The notes beneath the pieces were generated by a model that was not told where the DNA came from, searched no databases, and saw only the letters and a program-made list of their open reading frames with translations. A program made the position numbers and the translations under genes. From Echinometra lucunter (Eukaryota; Echinodermata; Echinoidea; Camarodonta; Echinometridae), in assembly GCA_029962745.1 (NCBI GenBank), contig CM057151.1, positions 36,865,298 through 36,929,297 of the forward strand: 64,000 nucleotides of DNA, given 5' to 3'. The stretch's first letter is position 1; each line of letters begins with the position of its first letter. Of the stretch, positions 57,626-64,000 are shown one piece after another.

Positions 57626-58028
57626 GACCTAACTTCGCGCAGGTCCAAACTTCGCGCACAGGGCCGTATCTCAAAAACTAGAAAAGATTGTGAAAAACTG
57701 GTAGCACCAACGGAAAGAGCACCCTAAAATTACCCTGGAAATCACTTTCCTTTTGAAATTAGAGAAGGAATTTTGAACTTATGAATGAAAAATCGGCAAA
57801 TTTGGCAGCGTTTTGCGTCCGTTCTGACAAAAACGTGACCTGTCGACAAGGGTCTACAATTCCTCTTTTCGAGAGACGATGTCATCAAAATTGTAAGTAA
57901 AATGTGGTATCAAATTATTTAGTGGCATTTTGCCTTCCTAGTAATGCAATTATCTTACCTTTTATGGATCTCTATTTTGTATTAATCACTTGAAAATGGG
58001 CGTGCGCGAAGTTAGGTCTCGTCATTTT
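57626..58028. repeat. 16-bp inverted repeat pair around a 400-bp unit
   Basis: GACCTAACTTCGCGCA at 57626-57641 and TGCGCGAAGTTAGGTC at 58013-58028 are exact complements. Related TTCGCGCA and GTGCGCGAAC occur at about 57650 and 58241. Confidence 0.75.
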
Positions 58029-59125
58029 TGTAACACTTTTCCAGGTCCAGAGCGGTGCGATACGACATCAAATTTTGCGATCGCGATATCTTGAGAATTC
58101 TTCTTAAATAACATGTTCTTCTTGCACCCATTTGAAATCTAAAACTTTGCTTTGCCTTTGGTGTCATTTAAATCAGAATAATTTTTGGTAAAAATTGAGA
58201 AATTATGGATCAAAAATTGCCTTCATTAAAAAATTAAAATGTGCGCGAACTATGGTCCCCCCATCATACTACCTAGCATAAGTTACCGAGCACTAACTTT
58301 AGTGCGAGTGTCCGGGACTAAGCAAAAATTTACCAGTGTAAAAAGCCCTTTTTAAAGTAACAGTTCATAGGCTATGAATGGACAAGAAAGTTTGGATTCC
58401 TAATTTAAACTACTTTAAAATGTTCAGAGGTCAGTATGATAGATCTACTTACAAATTTCACAGATCGGTTCTCATCTCTTCCTAGCTTTTAACCCGCTTT
58501 TTTACGTGTCTGATGAAACGTCTTGTAGACTACTCTTAAATCAATGTAGGCATCCAGATAGTCCGCCCAGCGGACAGCTCGACCATCCACGACCCGCCCT
58601 CATCAGCCTAAACAACTCGACATAGTCAAGGGCATGGTCAAGGGTATTGTCAACTTGGGAATGGTCAAGGGAGCGGTGCCCACAGGCCGCAGCTCGCCCC
58701 AGAAATGAATTCCTCATTTCTGTGATAAATTGTTCTTTAACTTGAATTTAGTTTGAAGTTAATGACAATTATTAAACAAATACAGTCAGGACAGAAAACA
58801 TGGCAATTTAAATACTGTGAACTTTTTGAGAGCTGTACTGAAAGAATAAAACCATTAAATTTAACATTAGTTTCCCCGGGGTTTTCCCTTGCAATGAGAA
58901 ATATTTTGATGGAAGATCGATTACTTGGGGGTGGGGATGAAATATTTTCATTTCTTAGAAAGTACTCGTTGGAATATATTCATGATTTATATTTTACATT
59001 TCAATTATGCGTTATAGCCGGTGATGCCATCATCCGCGTACATCACTATCTGAAAAGCACCCTAAACGAGGATGAAGTAGGAGTGGTTTTGATACCATAA
59101 ACAGGGAAACCCGTCTAACATCTCT
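58029..59125. other. Region without a recognised gene
   Basis: A GC-richer patch with repeated GGTCAAGGG lies at 58555-58700. An open frame of 115 codons (58753-59100) resembles no family I recognise. Treated as unassigned. Confidence 0.4.
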
Positions 59126-59152
59126 GATATATATATATATATATATATATAA
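59126..59152. repeat. (AT)n microsatellite
   Basis: About 13 AT units. Confidence 0.95.
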
Positions 59153-60169
59153 TTATTTTTGTGGGGGTCGCTTTATATTCTTTTCTCTCATAAACAAAAT
59201 TACAGAATTTTCATATAACAAAACTGCAAATAAAATTTGATCTTCCATAGAAAAGGCTCTTCTAGCAAAGTTATTTTTTGAAGAGTTTAACTTTTCATTC
59301 AACGTCAATTTTTATACAACATAATTGTAAACAAAACAGAAATTTGGATTTCATAAAAAATTGCATAATTTTCCAGAAATTACCATATTTAGTTTCACAT
59401 TTCAACAAATCTTTAATAAAAGTTTTTCTATGAAGAATGTTATATAAGAATACAATAGTAACTCGCGCTTCCATTTACTTTTGCTTTTGCTTTTGATCAT
59501 TAATGAGAGAATTTTTTTTAATGGAGAAAGAGAAAAACAAAAATATCGAAAAAAAGAAAAGACAGTAGAGTGAAAAATTGGGAACTTGAAGAGATTCATG
59601 TGACCTCTTCCCTGTCACCCTATGTATCCCGCGCACCCCCCCCCCCTCCCCCCCCCCCCCCCCTCGTTCTAAATACTGCACGTGTGATACAGGCGATGCT
59701 TTCCTATTCGACCGGTCTCTGTAAGAGAAGAACAAAAAAGGAGAAAAGATAAAACAACAACAACAACAATGAAAATACCATGCAGGGCGACTATAAGAAT
59801 CTTTACAAATTCTACCTTTCTACCAAAAGCTATGAGATATGATTTTCTTTGTGAGGAGTCTTACAATAATAACTCTGTCTTATCATTGCTAACTCTAAGT
59901 CATGTAAGTACTGACAGTTTTCCAAAATTCTCTAAAAACTTTCATTACATTTTTAATAGAGTCCACAGCGCGCACAAACATAGTCATGATTATCATCAGC
60001 ATACACTCCCTTCATAAACCATATTCGATCTATTAGCACTCCCGGTGTTGTCACTCTATATTCAAAGGTGTAACCATGATCGAATCTGACCCCTATTTCG
60101 CGGTGTTTCAAGTACATTTTCAGCCATTTTTACCCCTATTTGGTACAAAACGGGTACAAACTGTAAAGT
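59153..60169. other. AT-rich region with a C run
   Basis: Poly(C) interrupted by single T at 59635-59662 and (CAA)n at 59755-59768. No gene recognised. Confidence 0.6.
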
Positions 60170-60345
60170 ACACTTTTTGCAAACAAGGACCAGGAAAGAA
60201 AAAAGCACCACCTTTTTCTTCAATTTTGAGTAGAGGTCTACAAGCTCAAAAACACCCTTTTTTCAATTTCGAGTACAAGCTCATGAAAACAACCCTTTTT
60301 TTTCGAAATCGCGAACATGCTCAAAAAAAGACCCACTTTTTACGC
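60170..60345. repeat. Degenerate tandem repeat of about 40-47 bp
   Basis: Four variants of AAAACACCCTTTTTTCAATT followed by CGAGTACAAGCTC start at about 60200, 60248, 60286 and 60323. Confidence 0.75.
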
Positions 60346-60614
60346 GAAATTTCGAACGATCATGCGTACACAAAGTCAATACAGAGTGACAGCACCGGGT
60401 TAGCACTACATCTTCCAAGACCTCTTTTATTCTTTTAGCCACGATTTAAGAAATGATCTTATAATCAATATTCATTAAGGATAGTAGGTCTATAATGGGC
60501 CGTTCCCCTCTTTATAGCTTACAGAATAAAAATAGCTTGCTTTTGTGATGCAGAAAGTTCTCCCAAAACATAGGCCTCACCAAATGCTCCTATCCTTACA
60601 TCCTTTATTACAGC

Positions 60615-60884
60615 CAAGGCCGTACGCATGAATTTTTTCCGGGGGGGGGGGGAGGGCAAGAAGATGGAACACGCAAGCGAAGGAGCGAAGCGACCGAGCG
60701 GGAGCTTTTGCATTTTTAGAATTGAAATTGAACAATCTGGTGTACACTTTGGGTGGAATTTTTTGAAATTTCAATTAAAAAATAAGATTTAAAAAAAAAA
60801 CAGAAAAAGTTTTTTTTTTTCAAATTTCGGGGGGGGGGGGGGGCGGGGCAACTGTCCCCTGCCCCCTGTGTGCGTTAGGCCATG
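60615..60884. mobile_element. 270-bp hAT-type MITE with perfect 8-bp duplication
   Basis: Flanked by ATTACAGC at 60607-60614 and 60885-60892. Ends CAAGGCCGTACGCA and TGCGTTAGGCCATG match inversely at 11 of 14 bases. G runs lie near both ends. Confidence 0.85.
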
Positions 60885-60892
60885 ATTACAGC

Positions 60893-61784
60893 CCAAAATG
60901 TATTGTAAATTCAACTGTACTGTTAGCCCGTTGTTTCCGGTTGCTTTATTTTGTTTCATTTCTTTCAATACCGCAAACGTTCCCCTTCAAATATCTCTCA
61001 TAAAGGTTTCTTTATTTTCATTTGTCAGTGTTGGCCAATATTATATTGACTGATAGTTGTTTATTTCTGCTGGCTCCAGGAGTTCAGGTGTCTCAAGCAG
61101 ATAGGTACATAAATTCAGTGGCAGATCCCCGTACAAACCTTTTGGAATTTTCGGTAACTCGACATCTCCCCCTTCGTACGGCATGGAGGAGGGATTGCAA
61201 GGAAAAGACTTTAAAAAGAAAGAAAACAGAGTGTATTCGACAGAGCATTTTCTGCATGTTCCTGGCGAGATGCCATAACCCAGCCCAGTAAATAGTAGCA
61301 CATAATAGGAAATACACTCAATGTGAATAGATGCGCTCAATTTAAGTAAATATATATATATAAGCTAATAAGAAGCATAATTATACTGATATTTTCAAAC
61401 ATAAAAAAATTATTGTACACTATCATTTAATTGATTTTAGTATAGAATCAAAACACATGGGAAATGATACGAATACAAACTTTGTCCATATAGCACGCAA
61501 TGAATCAGGAGAGAGGGGTAAAGATATGGACAGAAAAGCACTTGGATAATAACAGACTTGGACAATAACATATTTTATATTCATATTTTATTTTTCCTTT
61601 TTTTAAATTTGTATTTGTGTGCTTTTTGATGTTTGTTTTTTATTTTGAATGTCAACCCAATGTGTACATGTATGTACTTCATTATTTGTAACAACTGTTA
61701 TCTTTGTTTATATCCAAGGCACTCTGTCATGTGTCTGTATCTCTTGTATTACTTGTCAGAACAATTTCATACTTAAGTTAAAAT
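60893..61784. other. Region without a recognised gene
   Basis: AT-rich; a short TA array at 61351-61362. Nothing else supported. Confidence 0.6.
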
Positions 61785-63006
61785 CACTGGCGTACTGGAG
61801 GGGGGGGGCGCCAGCCCCCCCCCCCCCCCCAATAAATTTCAACCATGGTTTATTTTCAATTTTATATTAGTGATATCATGAAAATTTCATCATTTCTCCC
61901 TAGACTCCATTTCTACTGTTAACTAACGCTTTCATAATTTCCCAAATAGCATGCATAGTAAGGAAGAAAACACGCATGATATCAATACTAATGTGTTTTA
62001 TGATATAACACTTCGTTTTATCTGTTTATGGATATTTTTATAAACAATCTGACAATGGATTCAAACTTTGATAATGAATATTCTTAGATTTACCAAAACT
62101 AGACACGGGCTTTAAGTTTGTAGTCCCAAAATAGCGTTCTTTTACAGAGTTGCAAACCATCAATACTGCAAAAAGCTCCTATACCATGGGAGTGCACCCG
62201 CGTAGCCAAGGGGGGGGGGCGATGGGGGCGGTCGCCCCCTCCAAAACGCCAACAAAAAAGAAAGAAAAAAGAAAAAATACAAGGAAAAAAGGCGGGAGCG
62301 AGAAAAGAAAAAGGTAAGAAAACGTAAGAAGAGCAGGAGCAGACAGGAACAATTCAAAGAAACGTCGGAGCTTCCGCGCTTCGCGCGGGAGGGGGGAAAT
62401 CCCCCCCCCTCCCTGCACCCTTCCCCCTAAGTGCGCTCAGTAACTGATTCACACGCTTCGTGTGCTCACTACCGCTCCCTAAAATGAAATCCTACCTACG
62501 CCACTGTGGGAGTGAAACCCTGGTACCCACTGGATCACACCCTCTACATGCTCGTCCCTTTTATTTCATAGTGTCTTTGTCTGTATTATTATCATAAGTA
62601 ATAAGGTATTTTGTGTAACGCTGGCATTTGTTTGAAACTTGCGAAGATTATTTGGATTGCATGTTTCCAAGTTCATGAAAAAAAAATCCTTTTCCGGTCG
62701 GTAGATTCATGACACGCTTATCCATAATAGTACATGTCATCAAATTTGATGTTTCATATTGCATGTATTGTACTTCAAATGTTTATTTTTCATGATATTT
62801 ACTTCTTTTGTTGGAAATGAGAAAAAATAAAAATTGAACCGAACTGAAGTTAAAAATTTTCTTTTTAGGTTTTGCAGATTGCACTTATTTAAGTCGAAAA
62901 AATGAAAAAGCTCCGTATCGTGAGGGGGGGGGGGGTATCCCCGACTCGGTCCCTCAGGATTGGTCGCTTCGCTCCTCGCAAAGATTGAGCCCCCCCCCCC
63001 CCCCCC

Positions 63007-63038
<32 letters not shown>

Positions 63039-63058
63039 TTTGGCTCATTACGCCACTG
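61785..63058. mobile_element. Outer hAT-type element, interrupted by a nested one
   Basis: Ends CACTGGCGTA (61785) and TACGCCACTG (63058) are inverted with one mismatch. Flanks GTTAAAAT (61777-61784) and CTTAAAAT (63059-63066) agree at 7 of 8 bases. G or C runs sit inside both ends. Without the nested insertion it is about 954 bp and has no transposase frame. Confidence 0.7.
62195..62506. mobile_element. Nested 312-bp hAT-type MITE
   Basis: Perfect 8-bp duplication TGGGAGTG at 62187-62194 and 62507-62514. Right end CCTACCTACGCCACTG; the left end CACCCGCGTAGCC is a degraded match. Inserted within 61785-63058. Confidence 0.85.
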
Positions 63059-63425
63059 CTTAAAATCATGACGTTGATTCTATTCTGACTCTTGTGGCCT
63101 TCAACTGTAGAACCCTAAAACGCAATTTTGAAACCTGGTTTATTACCATAAAGCAACTTTTGTCTGTCATTGAAATAAATGAATCATCGGAATCTGTTCG
63201 TGATTTCGCAACTAGACTGATTCGTATATCCAATGACGCCAACACTCAAACAGCACTGCCCTGTGGGATTTTTGCAAGCACACGGCAGTGTGCAAGCATC
63301 ACAGAGATACGATGCAGTATGCCTTCCGAAGGAAGGCGGCAAGCATTGCGTGAAGCGCCATCTATAAACAAGTCTGGGCGATTTTTATGAGCATGAGGAA
63401 TTGTTCACAAGACAGTACTACCTGA
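63059..63425. other. Short region between elements
   Basis: Holds an open frame of 98 codons (63094-63390) with no recognised similarity. Unassigned. Confidence 0.4.
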
Positions 63426-64000
63426 CAGTGGCGTATCGGGGGGGGGGGGGGGGGCAGTGTCCCGGGCAGCACTTTGAGGGGGCGCAAAAAAACGCAAAAG
63501 AGAAAAAGAAGAAGGAAAAAAATGGAAAAATGAAGGAAAATAATCATAATTTTCCAAGGATTTTGCCCCCCCCCCCCTTCGCAGGGTAAATGCATCAGAG
63601 TTTTGAGGGTTTAAAGTGCAAAAATTTATAAAGTTTGGTCGCTTTGTCCCTAGCATGATTATTTCCTCTCAGAATCTCATCATTTCGCGCCCCTATAATA
63701 GTTCCTAAACAAGCTTTTTAAAAGGGTTCAGAAAATAATGATGCAGTTGTCGTTGTTTTGCTCGCTGTCATGTAAGCCTCTTGCTAAATACTGCTCCCCT
63801 AGTGTGGCTTTATACAGCATTTACAAAGGTTAAACATTTGAAAGAAACCTCTAATAAGGGCGGCACTTCAGAGGGGACGCAAACACGTAAAAGAAAAAAA
63901 AAAAGGAGAAAATGAAGAAAAATCATAATCTTAAAGGAATATGCACCTCCCCCCCCCCCATCCGCAGGGTAAATGCTTCAGAAATAGAGTTTTTGAGGTT
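63426..64000. mobile_element. hAT-type element, left end only, runs off window
   Basis: Starts CAGTGGCGTATCGGGGG, the canonical end of the family seen at 62506 and 63058. Two internal similar units (63468-63620 and 63863-64000) share GCACTT...GAGGGG, GCAGGGTAAATGC and GAGTTTT(T)GAGG. Confidence 0.65.

Noticed and set aside
60076..60438. 120-codon open frame
   Set aside because: Largely the degenerate 40-47-bp tandem repeat.
63094..63390. 98-codon open frame between hAT-type elements
   Set aside because: No recognisable similarity or splice context; not called as a gene.
1..64000. tRNA, rRNA, CRISPR arrays, operons or bacterial-style systems
   Set aside because: None seen; splice sites and repeat content are clearly eukaryotic.

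Overview
This window is nuclear DNA of a marine invertebrate deuterostome, most likely a sea urchin. It is AT-rich. Short exons with clean GT-AG boundaries sit in long introns, and many small inverted-repeat DNA transposons occur alongside very long G or C runs. The organism call is an inference from gene structure and repeat style; no species marker was found.

Layout. (1) 443-25220, + strand: the 3' part of a PDIA5-type protein disulfide isomerase gene. Its 5' end lies outside the window. Twenty-one visible exons total 2,122 bases and stay in frame to the stop, giving about 706 residues. They encode the end of an N-terminal domain, five WCGHC thioredoxin domains, a Lys/Glu/Thr-rich tail and a C-terminal KIEL retrieval signal. 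(2) 25221-51006: intergenic DNA full of repeats, present twice. (3) 51007-53853, - strand: an intact 948-codon C2H2 zinc-finger gene, tail-to-tail with the PDIA5-like gene. (4) 53884-64000: repeat-rich upstream or intergenic DNA, with a possible zinc-finger promoter and first exon near 57.0-57.6 kb and a cluster of hAT-like elements at 60.6-64 kb.

Two large direct duplications dominate the assembly, and each abuts a run of exactly 500 N. The first (1-5951 versus about 6474-12336) repeats six PDIA5-like exons; 426 coding bases differ at three silent positions. The second (25410-38500 versus 39001-51850) repeats the intergenic DNA and the 3' third of the zinc-finger gene, whose first copy carries several small frame-breaking indels. 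Both look like two haplotypes placed side by side, though this cannot be proven from sequence alone. The real locus is probably near 45 kb. If so, the pairs act as allele comparisons: they show a 98-bp hAT-type insertion and a 480-bp TTAA-type insertion, each with its empty site, and a length-variable 409/662-bp element.

The two genes have no evident functional link. The PDIA5-like protein should catalyse disulfide exchange in the ER. The zinc-finger protein (about 19 fingers, an AT-hook and an acidic C-terminal tail) is a likely nuclear DNA-binding factor. The best biological leads are the five-domain PDIA5 architecture with its repeated intron pattern and 13-bp microexon, and the well-resolved polymorphic or nested transposons. 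No new multi-gene system was found.
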